Made by a program: the position numbers and the translations under genes. Below, piece by piece: positions 39,783-52,433 of a stretch of DNA of 64,000 bases (the stretch's first letter is position 1; every line of letters starts with the position of its first letter). The notes beneath the pieces are model-generated. The model did not search any database and was not told where the DNA came from. It saw only the letters and a list, made by a program, of their open reading frames with translations. The stretch is from Phaseolus vulgaris (lineage: Eukaryota; Streptophyta; Magnoliopsida; Fabales; Fabaceae), in assembly GCF_000499845.2 (NCBI RefSeq), contig NC_023749.2, positions 42,306,658-42,370,657 of the forward strand. Direction: 5' to 3'.

Positions 39783-41566
39783 CGAAGAAAGAATCGGTTG
39801 AAATTCTGCACTAATGAAAAGATTTTGAGAAAACTGATTTTCAAACACTCATGCTTTATTCAAACATCAAGGTTTACTGTACACAGATTGTATAAGAAAC
39901 GGATGAAATCCAAGGTAATTATAATCTAGACATAAAAAACAATCATTGAATTGGATTTAAGAACCAATGTTTCAACAGAGAAAAGAACAAGAAAATTATC
40001 CTCAAATTTACAGTTACACAAATGTAAGCAGATCATAGAATCAGGACAAGGCTTTGACTTGCACACAAATCTTCTTGAGATCCTGTTCTTTCTAACCTTT
40101 CAAGTAGAGTAAAAAATCTGCAACATAGAACTTGTTAAATCACAAGGTTTGATTCCTTAAAAAACTTGGGACCTTTTGTGTTAGACTTGTCTTTGGAACC
40201 ATCCAAACATCTGGGAATCCATTTAAAGATCCCTTTAGGCACAAGAGATTTTCAAAACCTGCAGTACCTAACTGAATGACCTTTCTTCATGCAATAGAAG
40301 CATGTAACAACCGGTTGAATCGACCTTTTAACCGATTGTTTTTCTGGTGCAGTTGAAAAGGTTTTGAAATTCCATTTTCTTTGCTTTTAGGATAAAAACC
40401 TAAACCAGCTTTTCAAAAAACACAATTTTGAGATGCAAGAACATCTTCAAAGTTGGATTTTCCAGTTGTGAGTTTGTCCAAGATTTTCAAAAGATAGTGA
40501 ATCTTTCTTTCAAGATTTTCACAAACTTTTGACTCACAACTACAAGATGAGTTTTTGTAAATCAGATCCAGGTTTTCAAAATCTTCTTTTGTTTTTCCCA
40601 ACTCTTCTTCCAGAGACTTGATTATGTTTTCCAGCCAGTTATTTAGGCCTTTCAACCGGTTGTGAGAAAGTGCCAATCGATTAGCCTCTTCATGAGTTTC
40701 ATTGAAAGCTTCAAGCAATTGATAATATTTGTTACCTTTGGTTGAAGATGATGAACTCATACTGCTGGACACATATGCTCTAAAGCATAGATTTGCTTCT
40801 TCGTCATCAGAAGAGCTTGAGGATGAAACTTCATTGTCATCCCATGCCACATATGCCTTTTTAGCTTTTCCCCTTTTCTCATTTTTGAAATCTAGTTTTT
40901 CTTTGATTTCATTGTTGGGGCATTCTGCCTTGATATGACCCTGTTCACCACAACCATAACAAGTGTATTTGTTAATATTAAAATCATTGAGTTTTTTAGA
41001 AGCATACCTCTTTGAAGCTTGACTCTTCTTCTTCTTCAAGAACTTGCTAAATTTTCTTGACAACAAACTCATGGTGTCTTCGTCACTTCCACTTGAGTCT
41101 TGTTGCTGTTTGCAAGCTTTGAGTGTTATACCCTTGTGGTGTGTGTCCTCACTTTCTTGAACAACAAGCCTATTCATTTCAAGCTTGTGTTCCCTAAGCT
41201 TACCAAACAATGATGCAACAATCATTGATGTTATATCTTTCGATTCAGAGATGGCAGTGACCTTTGGCTGCCATGTTTTGTCAAGACATTTCAGTATCTT
41301 GATGTTCAGCTCCTCCTTGTCAACAGTCTTACCAAGACTCATCAAGTGATTCACTATGTGAGAGAACCTCTTCTGCACATCACAAATGATCTCTCCCTTC
41401 TGCATTCTAAAAAGTTCATACTTTTGAATAAGAGCATGCTTTCTGGCTCGCTTGACATCGTTTGTCCCTTCATGTGTGACTTCAAGGAAGTCCCACATTT
41501 CCTTTGCTGAGCTACACTGTGATACCCTAAAAATTCATCACAACTCAAGGCAAAGGTATAATAAAA
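39783..41566 (-). pseudogene. Copia element E3: gag gene without its N-terminus
   Basis: On the minus strand an open frame of 361 codons (41498-40413) carries the copia gag core (MWDFLEVTHEGT, KHALIQKYELFRMQKGE, SRKFSKFLKKKK), a CCHC knuckle CYGCGEQGHIKAECP, an acidic Ser-rich linker and a coiled coil (HEEANRLALSHNRLKG). A second CCHC (CFYCMKKGHSVRYC, about 40260) and VPKGIFKW follow in another frame. Farther on (about 40130-39783), no protease appears: the sequence looks like a 3' untranslated tail with GAATAAAGCATG near 39850. At its other end gag is cut at about 41566 and joined to the LTR of E2. Confidence 0.7.
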
Positions 41567-41568
41567 CA

Positions 41569-42652
41569 AACAATTATAAGGAGTTAGAGATAGAGAGATT
41601 TACACAACAATTTTATACTGGTTCACTCAACCTTGAGCTACATCCAGTTCTTAGAACAACCTCTGAGTTCCACTAGTAATCAAATCCAGATTACACAAAC
41701 ACACGACAAAGAGGTGACCTTGAAAACCACAAGACCCACTCAGCCTCTTTGCAACACTACACACCTCAAGTCAGAACACCCTCTGACTTTGCTTGGAAAA
41801 CACTTTATTTCTTTAAAACAGATTGATTAAGCTTTATGTAAAGATTAAGAACTGATCTTAACATAGATTCTAAATACCCTAATCTAAACCCAAACAAAAA
41901 GCATCAGAACTTCAAGCTTTAACTTGGATTTGAAACATCAAAGCTCCCATGCTCAACAATCTTGAACCCCTCAAGAACACTCACCCTATTTGATACACAA
42001 TTCACTACAAGTCAGAACACCCTCTGACTGTATACACCAGCACCTTACACATTTTACAAATATGAAAACAAATACAAGTAAGAACAGGAAAGATCACATC
42101 TGATACAAAAGAATTACAGCAATTCCTATTCCACTTTTAGCCAAAGCAAAGCCTTAAGCAATTTTGCTATCTTGAAAAACTTCAATCTTTATGGTATCTT
42201 ATCTCTCTTAATTTCAGAGATGTAAACACCAGTTATATATCCTAAAAAATATTCGTTTAAGACTTTTAATCAGAGCCCAAAACAATTTAGAATCATGGAA
42301 AACATATTTACCAAACTTAACCAATTTTGTTAAGATTTTTAAAAAATAATCGATTGAAAGATCGATTCAACTGATTGAATTGGCCTTGATTGTGAGGTCA
42401 ACCAATTTCAACATTTTCAAATCCTTTTCAAAATCACTTAGTGTGAAACAATCGATTAAAACGATAAATCAACATGTTGTTTTTCATTACTTAGAAAAAC
42501 ACTTTTCTTTTGAAAGAACTTGATTGATTCGGTTTTGGATTAAGCTAAGAGTGGATTGACAAATTCTAATCTACCCAGAACCCATGCCCACAAGCAGCAA
42601 CCCAACCTTTAAGCAAACTTCATGGATTTGGAGACATTAAAGCTTTAAGTTC
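41569..42652 (-). repeat. 3' LTR of E2 (inner end lost)
   Basis: It aligns with 46540-47584: shared words include CACCCTCTGACTGTATACACCA, GTAAACACCAGTTATAT and GGATTAAGCTAAGAGTGG, and both stop at GCTTTAAGTTCAATA. It lacks the roughly 220 bp that would follow toward the LTR end, being joined to E3 gag instead. Confidence 0.7.
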
Positions 42653-42727
42653 AATAATCTCCCTTTATTTGATGAAGACAAATCCCTGGTTTGCTTGAGA
42701 TGTTCTGTTTGAATTTGACAATACATG

Positions 42728-43626
42728 TGATCTTGTAGGGGATTCAAACGTCGAAGGTTTCACCACGTCAAACTCTATCTTCCACCTCCCCAACTGTGAC
42801 AAGTGCAAGAACGCTCCAGGAACTCCACAAGAACTCCAAGCAAACCTGCAAAACACACCAAACGGCGCCTCTAGCGGCCGATTGCACTCCGAAGCTCAAG
42901 TCAGCCTTGCAAAACCACCAAAGAACTAAGAATCTCTGCGAGACTCGTGTGCACTCTGTGTGTGTGTAAACTAGTAACTTGCAAGAATGAATCTTACCTC
43001 CATTTGCATGAGCGCGGAATGCCCTTTATATACTCTGTTGCGCGCCTAAGTTATCCGTGCATGGAGTAACTTAACGTGTTCCTTCCCCTAGGTGGCTCGT
43101 GCAACCTTAGTGTGAATACCAAGTGTGGCTTGGCTAAGCACACGCTCTAGGCATCACCTACTGTGTGAACGATCACCTCTGCTTTGCACCATGCACGTTA
43201 TGGGTTAAGAGAACACCAATCACCGACTGGCTTACTAGTTCTCTTAGGCCACTCTCGTGCACGACACTACAAAGCACATAACTTCTCCTTTCTCTGATAC
43301 TCTGCCATGCCAGGCTCGTATGCCACGCTCTCCCTGGGAATCACCCTTCGTTTCCAGCTTAACTGCGTGCAACACGAAAACCCGATGATCATCGCCCACA
43401 CCAGATGACCGATCGGTGCACCATAGCGCTACGCCTCCTGCTTCCAGGCGCTTATCTAGGCGCTGATCGCGCATCCTCTCTGACCACCACCCCCTGATCA
43501 CCGATCACCACCCTGGGCGACTCACTCAATGACTCCTCTGCTTCCCTGTCCCACGTGTTCCACTAAGAACGGTCCACGTGGCTATCTGTTGCTGATGTCA
43601 CCGACTACCGATGACCGACCGGATCA
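42728..43626 (-). repeat. Solo LTR of a Tat-like gypsy element with 5-bp target duplication
   Basis: 899 bp, much richer in GC than its host. On the minus strand it starts TGATCCGGTCGGTC and ends CTACAAGATCA. It is flanked by ACATG on both sides (42723-42727 and 43627-43631). It has a TATA box (GAGTATATAAAGGG, minus, about 43028). A U5 block TGACTTGAGC..CGGAGTGC.ATCGGCCGC and then GGCGCCGT (minus, 42862-42905) matches 21208-21251 of B. No internal sequence is present, so it is a product of LTR-LTR recombination. Confidence 0.85.
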
Positions 43627-43631
43627 ACATG

Positions 43632-45099
43632 CAAAACACAAAATGTGCATGTACCAGAGGTAATCATTTCCAGATATCATTAGAACCATAGAACTAGTTT
43701 TTACTTAGTGATTCCCATAAGAAAAATCAGTAAATTCAGTGTGAAAACTAGTGAAAGCAAGGTGCAAATCAGAGTTTATGCATTAGTTTAATCAGAGTAA
43801 AGCAACAATTGTCTAATCCATATAAAACAGTTTTAAAGCACATTACAAACCATATACTTCTCCCCCTATTTGTCTTCACAAATAGAATAAAAGGAGGGGA
43901 AAAAACCAGAATTAAGAAAGAGTTTGAGAATCAAGAATGTGTAACTCATTTCTTAATAAGAAAAACTTGAAAACCAGTGTGTGTAGCAACATCCTTGCAA
44001 CAACAAATTTGTGATACCATATCATAATTGTAGCAAAAATCTGTAGTGTATAAGAGTTATGGCAGCATCAGAATAAACCAGAAAACCAATGTGTGTAGCA
44101 GCACTATTTCAGCAACAAATCATAAAGCCCATAAATTACAACAAAGAAACCATAATCTTCAAGTTGGTCTCACTATCTAAATTCATACTCTCCATCTTTT
44201 TAGGCAGATCATCTTGTTACAAAATTTCAACTGGTTGTTTCTCATAATCAACCTGTTGTTTTTCTGGACAAAATTCCAGCTTCTGCAAAAAGGTGTTCTT
44301 ATCATCTTCTTTTGTACTGCTAACAACTGCAACTAAACAACAAACAGGTATTCTAGTTTTATGTTTGACAATGTAGGGCTTTTAGCCTTTACATCCCAAG
44401 AAAGGTATCCATTCTTGATTGAGATAACTTGTAAAATTTGATCAAGAGGTAGAAATATTCTTTCTTCTGCTAAGAGAAAACCTTTTAGGCGTTTCAAAGA
44501 TACATTTTCATTCACCACCTCTAAGCATGGTGAAGACTCCAAATGTAATCACATTAACAAATATTCATCAACCCCATGACCACCAATGTGATTTTCATTC
44601 ATGAAAAGCTTTGAATTTCAAGGAAAACAAAGAATATATCCCTTGATTATCTTATTCAGAGGCATAATAAATGCATATTTGACTCACAATGGGTTTTGAA
44701 AGAAAAGAAACAGTTGTAACCATGCATAAGAATCATAACAACTTTATTCAGATGTTCCAGAGGGAAAACAATCGGCTGTTTTGTGAAAACAATCGTTTTT
44801 TATCAACAATAAAGTGTTTTTCAAAAGAAAATAATCTTTCAAATTGATGGAAAATGCATAATGAAATACATTCATACATTTTCATAGAGACTACCTCAAT
44901 AAGTTTAATCAAGAGAAACACATTTAGAAATTCATTTGGTCATATGAGGCTAAAAGCATAAGATGAACATAAACAACTTACTTTACATAGGTCATGAATT
45001 TTTTATTTGTCAAGAATCTGAGTAAGGTGTATGCTTCAGAACCATATAATAAACATCACTTTGATGAGTTTTCACCAGAGCACTTCTTCTTTAACCCAG
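43632..45099 (-). other. E2 region between pol and 3' LTR, no gene recognised
   Basis: AT-rich copia-associated DNA. It has one small minus frame (44542-44333) with no recognisable domain and a purine tract GACAAATAGGGGGAGAAG (minus, near 43875) of the type found in the 3' part of SIRE-like copia elements. Confidence 0.4.
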
Positions 45100-46325
45100 A
45101 CTTTTCCTGATTTTCAAGAGTACCTTTGTTGTTGTTCCCATATTTCTCATGACCTTCTTGCTTAAGGAGTAGATTTGACTGGCATGCATTTATTCTTTGT
45201 TATGTTCTTTAGAACAAACACAATTCAGGTATCATAAGTGCTAGTTTGTTGTCAAAGAACCCTGCAAAAAACAAGATCAAGTGGTAAGATTTGGTCCCCT
45301 TATAAATTTGAGTCCATGAGTGTTAATAGGAACATTAGGAACCTTAGAATTCTTAGGAACCCACTTTAAAATACCTTTGGGAACAGAATTTTTTTGAATT
45401 CTGCAGTACATAACAAAGTAGCCCTTTCTCATACAGTAGAAACAAGAAACAACCGATTTTTTCGACTTTTCAATCGGTTGTTTTTCTGCAATGGTTGAAA
45501 AAGGTTTTAAAATGCCACTATTCTTGCTCTTTGGATTAAAACCAAGTCCAAACTTTCCAAAAGACACAGTTTTGAGATGCAAGTACAGTCGCAAAGTTGG
45601 ATTTCTCTCTAGAAAGCTTATCCACAATTTTTACAAGATAGTGAACCTTCTTTTGAAGAGATTCACAGTTTTCACAAGAACTAGAGTCACACTTGCAAGA
45701 AGAATTTTGATAAACCATTTCCAAATTTTCAAAATCAGATTTTGAATTGTTTAACTCTTCTTCCAATATCTGAAACTCTATTTTCCAACCAGTTATTTTG
45801 GCTTTTCAACCGATTGTTCATAAGGGTCAATCTATAAGCTTTTTCATGAGTCTCTTTAAGGGCCTCAAGAAGTTGTTAGTAATTTTCATCATTAATGGAA
45901 GAGTTTGAACTTACACTGCTTGATGTAGATACTTCCTTTGCCATCAGACACAGATTGGCTTTTGTAACTTATGAAGCAGAAGACATGTTATTATCTTGCC
46001 AAGCAATTCCAATTGAATCTTCATGAGTGCTTTCAAGAGTATCCCACATATCCTTTGTTGAAACACACTTTGAAACTCTGAAAAACTCATTAGAATCAAG
46101 AGCAGATGTAATAATGTTTTTGGCAATACAATCAAGTTAAACCTTTTTTCTTTCACTCTTAGTCCATTGGGACCAAGGTTTTTCAGAGAAAATTTTATCT
46201 TTTTCAAGCATAGGAATAGAAGGATCATTTGTGATAGCATCCTCCCAAAAGGGTAGTTTATCAGCCACGAAAAAAGAAATTTGAATCAAAACTTGAGTGA
46301 CTTTCAAGCACCTAGCTTTGATACC
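45100..46325 (-). pseudogene. E2 gag/protease remnants
   Basis: Minus strand, from a primer site (TTGGTATCAAAGCTAGG, 46328 leftward). There are N-terminal gag codons near 46240-45944, then the distal coiled coil (45766-45536) and the second CCHC finger CFYCMRKGYFVMYC with VPKGILKWVPKN (45627-45277); the His of the finger is Tyr. The central gag, with the first zinc knuckle, is deleted. The last recognisable piece (about 45240-45110) belongs to the start of protease. Confidence 0.7.
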
Positions 46326-46328
46326 AAT

Positions 46329-47584
46329 TGTTAGAATTAAAGGCTTTAAACAAGAGGGGGTTAATTGTTTAATGAAATATTTTCGAAAATACTAGACAAG
46401 AATGAAGATTAATGAAGAAGAACAAAAGAAGCAATTAGATCAACCAAGAAACAAAATTGTTTTTAATTGATTCCAGAAAATCAATCGGTTGTTTATGCGA
46501 ATCAACCGATTGTTTTTTATCAAGTTTATAAAAACACAGTTCAAATAGTTTTAAGGAGTGACAGATAGAGAAATTCACATAAGAATTTATATTGGTTCAC
46601 TCTTAACCTGGCCTACATTCAATCCTTAACTAACAACTGAGAATTCACTATGTAATCAATCCTAGCTTACAAACACACAAACACCAAAGAGGTGATCTTG
46701 AACCCCTCAAGAACACTCACCCTCTTTGATACACAATTCATTACAAGTCAGAACAATTAAGAGAAATTCACATAAGAATTTATATCGGTTCACTCTTAAC
46801 CTGGCCTACATTCAATCCTTAACTAACAACTGAGAATTCACTATGTAATCAATCCTAGATTACAAACACACAAACACCAAAGAGGTGATCTTGAACCCCT
46901 CAAGAACACTCACCCTCTTTGATACACAATTCACTACAAGTCAGAACACCCTCTGACTGTATACACCAACACCTTACATGTTTTACAAATATGAAAAAAA
47001 ATACAAGTAAAAATAGGAAATATCACACCTGATATAGAAGAATTACAGCAGTTCCTATTCCACTCTTAACCAAAGCAAAGCCTTAAGCAATCTTGCAATC
47101 TTGAAAAACTTTAATACTTTTGGTAATTTGATCTCTCTTAATTTCAGAGATGTAAACACCAGTTATATACCCTCAAAAATAGTCGTTTAAGACTTTTAAT
47201 GAGGGGCCAAAACAGTTTAGAATCATGGAAAAGATATTCACCAAACTTAACCAATTTTGTTAAGATTTTTAAAAAACAATCGATTGAAAGCTTGATTCAA
47301 CCGATTGAATTGACCTTTACTGTGAGGTCAGCCAATTTCAGCTTTTTCAAATCCTTTTCAAAACCACTAAGTGTAAAACAAATGATTGAAACGATAACAA
47401 GTTTTTTTTCACTACTTTGAAAAACACTTTTCTTTTGAAAGAACTTGATTGATTCGGTTTTGGATTAAGCTAAGAGTGGATTGACAAATTATAATCTACC
47501 CAGAACCCATGCCTACAAGCAACAACCCAACGTTCAAGCAAACTTCATAGATTTTGAGAGACATCAAAGCTTTAAGTTCAATAT
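46329..47584 (-). repeat. 5' LTR of E2, with a 193-bp tandem duplication
   Basis: The inner end is TGTTAGAATT on the plus strand next to the primer site; the outer end is TTCAATA. The segment 46568-46760 is repeated at 46761-46953 (GAGAAATTCACATAAGAATT starts both copies), with few differences. This accounts for its length relative to E1. Confidence 0.75.
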
Positions 47585-48650
47585 TTTAGATGACCAGTGT
47601 TGGGTTTTCTTCCATTAAACAATTCATAAGAGATTTTCTTCAAAATTGGTCTAATGAGGACCCTGTTCATCACAGAGCAAGTTGTGTTAACAGCATCAAC
47701 ACAAAAATATTTCGGTAAACAAGACTCACTTAAAATGGTTCTAACAAGTTCCTCAAGAGACCTGTTCTTCCTTTCCATAACCTCATTTTGTTGGGGAGTT
47801 CTAGGAGCAGAAAAGTTATGGAAATTTCCAAATTTTTCTCAAAAACCAACGAATTTGTCATTTTGAAATTCCTCTCCATGATCACTACGAATGGGAGAAA
47901 TGTTACCGCAGCTCATGTTTTGTAATCACTTAGCAAGCTTTTTGAATGCAGAAAATGCACCACTCTTGTATTCCAAAAACAATGTCCATGTGAACCTAGA
48001 GAATAACTACTGCATACTATTTATACCAAGACTCATGGTTCTTGAAGGACCAAACAAATTCATGTGAAGCAGTTCAAGGGGTTTAGAAGTAAAAACATTT
48101 TTCAGTTTGAAAGAATGTTTTATTTGCTTCCCCTTTTGACATGCTTAACATATGTGGTCTTTCTCAAACTTGAGTTTGGGTAAACGTACCACAAGATCTT
48201 TTGAGATCAAGTTATTTAGATCATGCATGTGGATGTGTACATTTGGTTAGAAGGCAGCCAATAGATGCAGAATGTGAGATACCAAGAAGATAAACATTGT
48301 TGATCCTTTTACCAATCAACAAAACTTCTTGTGATTTGGACAGCCGTATTTCACACGTGTTGGGCTTGAAGGTTACTTGATAACCTTTGCCACTCAGTTG
48401 GCTTATGCTAAGGAGACTATGCTTGAGTCCTTCCACAAATAGCACATCATGAATCAAGAAGGTGTTCTTTGTCTCTAATGGTTCCTTTTCCAAGAATTTT
48501 CCCTTTGTTGTTGTCTCCATAAGTCACATGACCTTCTTGCTTAAGGAGAAGATTGACAAACTTGGTTCTATCCCCTGTCATGTACTTAGAACAACCACTG
48601 TCCATGTACCACATATGTTGATTTCCCATTAAAGAAAACTGCAAGAAACA
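47585..48650 (-). pseudogene. E1 pol remnant: copia protease, GAG-pre-integrase, integrase core
   Basis: Minus strand. The protease has WYMDSGCSKYMTGD (near 48610, DSG active site). Then come the GAG-pre-integrase segment (LLSISQLSGKGYQVTF, about 48390) and integrase: HMNLFGPSR, in which the first catalytic Asp reads Asn; IRSDHGEEF; PQQNEVMERKNRSLEELVRT and VMNRVLIRPILKK. It stops at NGRKPNTGHLKY, where the E2 LTR begins. Several stop codons are present (for example in the zinc domain). RT and RNase H are missing. Confidence 0.75.
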
Positions 48651-49548
48651 AGATCAAAAAGCAAGATTTGGTCCCCTTTTAAGTTTGGGTCCATGGACAT
48701 TAATTGGATCATTAGGAACCTTAGAATTCTTAGGAACCCATTTCAAAACACCCTTGGGAACATAAAATTTCCTAACTTTGTGGAATCTAATAGAGTGACC
48801 CTTCTTCATACAGTAAAAGCATGAAACAATCAGTCGTTTTGACAATTCAATCGGTTGTTTTTCAGATAAGCTTGAAAAAGGCTTTGAAACTGTTCTTTTT
48901 TTGCTGTGTGGATTAAAATCCAAATCCAACTTTGCCAAAAACACATTTTTGATATGCAAGAACAATTTCAAAGTTTGATTGGCCTTTTGAAAACTTATCT
49001 ATTACAAGATAGTGAACCTTCTTTTGAAAGGATTCACAATTTTCACAAAAGCTACAATCACATTTGCAAGAAGAGTTTTTGTAAATCATTTCCAGATTTT
49101 CAAAATCATTTTTCGAATTGTTCAGCTCTTCTTCCAATGTCTTGACTCTTTTTTCCAGCCAATTATTCATGCCTTTCAAGCGGTTGTTCAAAAGGGCCAA
49201 CCTATTAGCTTCTTCATGAGTCTCTTTAAAAGCATAAAAAAGTAGGTTGTAATTTTCAAAGTTTATTAAGGTGCTGGAACTTACACTGCTTGTCTCTGAT
49301 TCTCCATTTACCATCAAGCACAAATTTGCCTCTTCATCTCCATTTGATGATTAGCTAGAGGAAGAAACATCATTATCTTGCCAAGCAATGTAGGCTCTTT
49401 TAGCTTTGCCCTTCTTCTCAAATTTCTTGCTTGCTCCTCTCTCCTTGCTTTCACTGTTGGGACAATTAGCTTTGATATGACCCTGTTTACCACATCCAAA
49501 CCAGGTATAATTGTTAGCATTAAAATCATTAAGTTTCTTGTTGTTATA

Positions 49549-50150
49549 TGATAAATGCCAATGTGTAGTTTTTATGATTGAGAAAATTGAACACTTTGGA
49601 ACTTAATTGTTGCTTTATGTTAGAAAATTACCCTAATATGAGAATTATTGAATCCGATTATATATTTTGAATTAAGAAACAAATGAAGAAATTTCATCTC
49701 AATTTTTGTGTAAATTGCAGATGACTATGAAGCATTGAAAGAAAGAAAGCAAAAACTTAATTGGATCACAAGAAGATTTAGCTCAAGCAAAACTGTCCAG
49801 ATTTGATTAAAGGTGCAGTACTAATCTAGCTCAGGCTAGAATTGCTAGCTCAAGCTAAAAATGCACCGAAAGATCTAGCTTAAGCTAAATTGGCTCGCTT
49901 GAGCTAAAGTTCAATATATAAATTTTGAAACACAACTAAAAAGGAGGCGGGGGAAAAAGATTGGATTTTTATAGAGAGAGAATAGTGAGAGAAGAAGAAG
50001 GAGAACTCTATTATAGGAGAAGAACTTGCTCATATCAGCTCTTCTTATGCAATCCAGATCAAGAATGAAGACTGGAGGAGCTGTCATGAGTGGCTAAGTG
50101 CTTTCTAACTTGGGATTGAATGTAATCTACTTTAATCAAATGTATTCTTG

Positions 50151-50207
<57 letters not shown>

Positions 50208-50827
50208 CTCTTTTCTACTTGTTCTTGGTATTTTCGTTTCATGCTTATTGCTTGATTCTATCTGATCAATGGAGTCTTGATTTTGATCCTTAAATTTAAC
50301 TGGAAAGTACTTTTAAGGATCTAAAATAGACGAAAATACTTGATAACTTGTAATGCTAGGAATAGATTTCAAATTATTGATTGAATCATAATTTTGTTCT
50401 TAAAGTTGGATGATTTGTTAAATATCTGAGGAATCAGTGTTTGAGAAATTATCTTTTGAATTTCATCTGTGAGGAATCAAGGTGAATGACTTTAAATTAA
50501 GAATCAAGAAGAAGTATTTTTGAGTATTATATATTGTATTATTCAAAAATAGAGATGATTGAGATAGATGCAATTCAATCCCAAGTATCTTTCTCTATAT
50601 TTGATAAGTTAGTTTTGTTACGTCTTGAATCAAACCCTAAACCTTTGAGTTACTTCTTGTGAAATCTTTAATTTGGTTATGAAAAAGTTCTCAAAATTAT
50701 TTTCTATACTTAATGAGTTTTATAACAGAACATCTTAATTAGAATAGTTCCCTGTGGGTTCGACATTCGTACTTTAAAGAGTACTATATTACAGTTGATT
50801 CGGTACACTTGCCGAGAAAAATCAACA
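49549..50827 (+). repeat. Solo LTR of an Athila-like element with 5-bp target duplication
   Basis: 1279 bp, TGATAAATGCC...AAATCAACA, flanked by TTATA on both sides (49544-49548, 50828-50832). The end (CCTGTGGGTTCGACATTCG, then TACACTTGCCGAGAAAA) has the style of Athila-group LTR ends. It contains the recurring words TAGCTCAAGC and TAGCTTAAGC (49770-49910) and a long AT dinucleotide run. Removing it and one TTATA rejoins the E1 gag codons in frame. Confidence 0.8.
50154..50202. repeat. AT dinucleotide microsatellite
   Basis: About 24 uninterrupted AT units inside the solo LTR. Confidence 0.95.
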
Positions 50828-52433
50828 TTATACCTATTTGAGGATTGGTTCTTGTTGTTGTTCTTCTTCAAGAACTTGCTGAATTTTCTGGTGAACAAGT
50901 TAAGAGTTTCTCCATCAATCTCCTCACTTGATTCTTGACCATCTCTGTGACCAACAACTTTTAAAGCAATGGTCCTTACATGCTTCTCTTCATGCTCTTG
51001 ATCATTCAGCCGGTTCATCTCAAGTTCATGTTCCCTAAGCTTACCAAACAAAGGTTGTAGTCAAGGTAGTCAAATCCTTGGATTTAGAGATAGCAGTGAC
51101 TTTAGGCTGCCAAGATCTATCCAAGCATTTGAGGATCTTGATGTTAAGTTCCTCCCTTTGAAAGATTTTTCGAAGGCTGATGAGATGGTTTACAATATGA
51201 GTGAATATCTTTTATAAGCAATGGTCTCCCTTTCAGCATTCTGAACATTTCATACTCCTGAATTAGAGCATGCTTTCTTGCTCTCTTCACATCAGTGGTT
51301 CCTTCGTGTGTAACTTCAAGAATATCCCACATCTCTTTTGCTAAGCGGATTGTGAAACCCTGAAAAACTCATCAAAATTTAGAGCAGATGTAATGATGTT
51401 TTTAGTAATATAATCAAATTGAGCTCTTTTGCTTTCTGTCTCTAGGTTTCTGTATGAAAGCATCATCTTTTTCAAACTTTGGAATAAAAGGGTCATTTTC
51501 AATGGCATCCCAGATTCCTCTATCAATTGATTCCACAAAGATTTTCATTCTGACCTTCTAGAACTGATAATTCAGACCACAACGCAGAGGTGGCCAGTTT
51601 ATTGAAGCACCCTCCCCAAAGAGTAGTTTTTCAGCCATGAAAAAGGTTTTAAGGATCCAAAACTTGAATGACTTTCAAGAACTTGGCTCTTGATGCCAAT
51701 TGTTAGAATTGTAGGCCTTAAACAAGAGGGAGTTGAATTGTTTATGAAAGATTTTCGCAGATATTGAAGGTAGATTGAAAGACAATGACGAATCAATCAA
51801 TTAGACAATTGTAAAACAAATTAGAAAATTGATTTTAGTTTGATTACAGAAAATCAACCGGTTGTTTTTGCGAAACAATTAGTTGTTTATACTAGCAATG
51901 TTGAAAAATCAAAGGAAAAGAAATTTTAAATTGAGTTAGGATAAAGAGATTAAAATAGAATGTTTATACTAGTTCACTCTTTACCAAGAGCTACATCCAG
52001 TCCTCAGCAATCATTGAGAATTCGCTAAGTAATCAAACCTTGATTACAAACAACACACCAAAGTGGTGATTTCGAACCCTTCAAGAACACACACCAACTT
52101 TGACAAACACCACACAGTTTTCAAAACAACCTCTGAAACTGCACAACACCACATCACACAAAAATAAAGTGATCAAGAAATAAAATAATGGAATACACTT
52201 GGGTACAGTCAAAGATTAAAGTACAAAGAGTACAGGACAATCCTATTCCACACTTGAGAATGATATAAAACACTTTGAAATCTTGAAAAACTGATTTTGG
52301 TCTATGCCCAGTTCTTCTGCTAAGGTCCGTCTAATATTTGGTGTGGTCTTGACTTGATTGCTGAGATGACTGGTCACAATGTGAATTGTCTCTTGAGTCC
52401 TTGGACATCTTCTTGGCTACTTGGATTGTATCA

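Larger units (their letters stand above)
41567..47584 (-). mobile_element. Copia element E2: degraded, mostly pol-less
   Basis: Minus orientation. The 5' LTR is at 46329-47584; then come the primer site, gag pieces (46320-45280), a short protease-proximal piece (to about 45100), a long non-pol region with GACAAATAGGGGGAGAAG (minus strand, about 43875), a polypurine tract (minus TAAAGGGAGAT, about 42655-42668) and a 3' LTR truncated at 41569. A solo LTR of a Tat-like element is nested at 42728-43626. RT and integrase are absent. Confidence 0.7.
48651..51640 (-). pseudogene. E1 gag pseudogene, interrupted by a solo LTR
   Basis: Minus strand start at ATG 51638 (MAEKLLFGEG). N-terminal codons are damaged by stops. 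Then MWDILEVTHEGT (51332), a break, and MFGKLREHELEMNRL (51051) up to KNNNKNQSSNRY at 50833. After the inserted solo LTR, gag resumes at 49543 with NKKLNDFNANNYT. The first zinc knuckle reads WFGCGKQGHIKANC, so its first Cys is lost. The coiled coil (HEEANRL..NNRLKGMNNWLEK) and a second finger CFYCMKKGHSIRFH (last Cys is His) follow. Confidence 0.75.
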
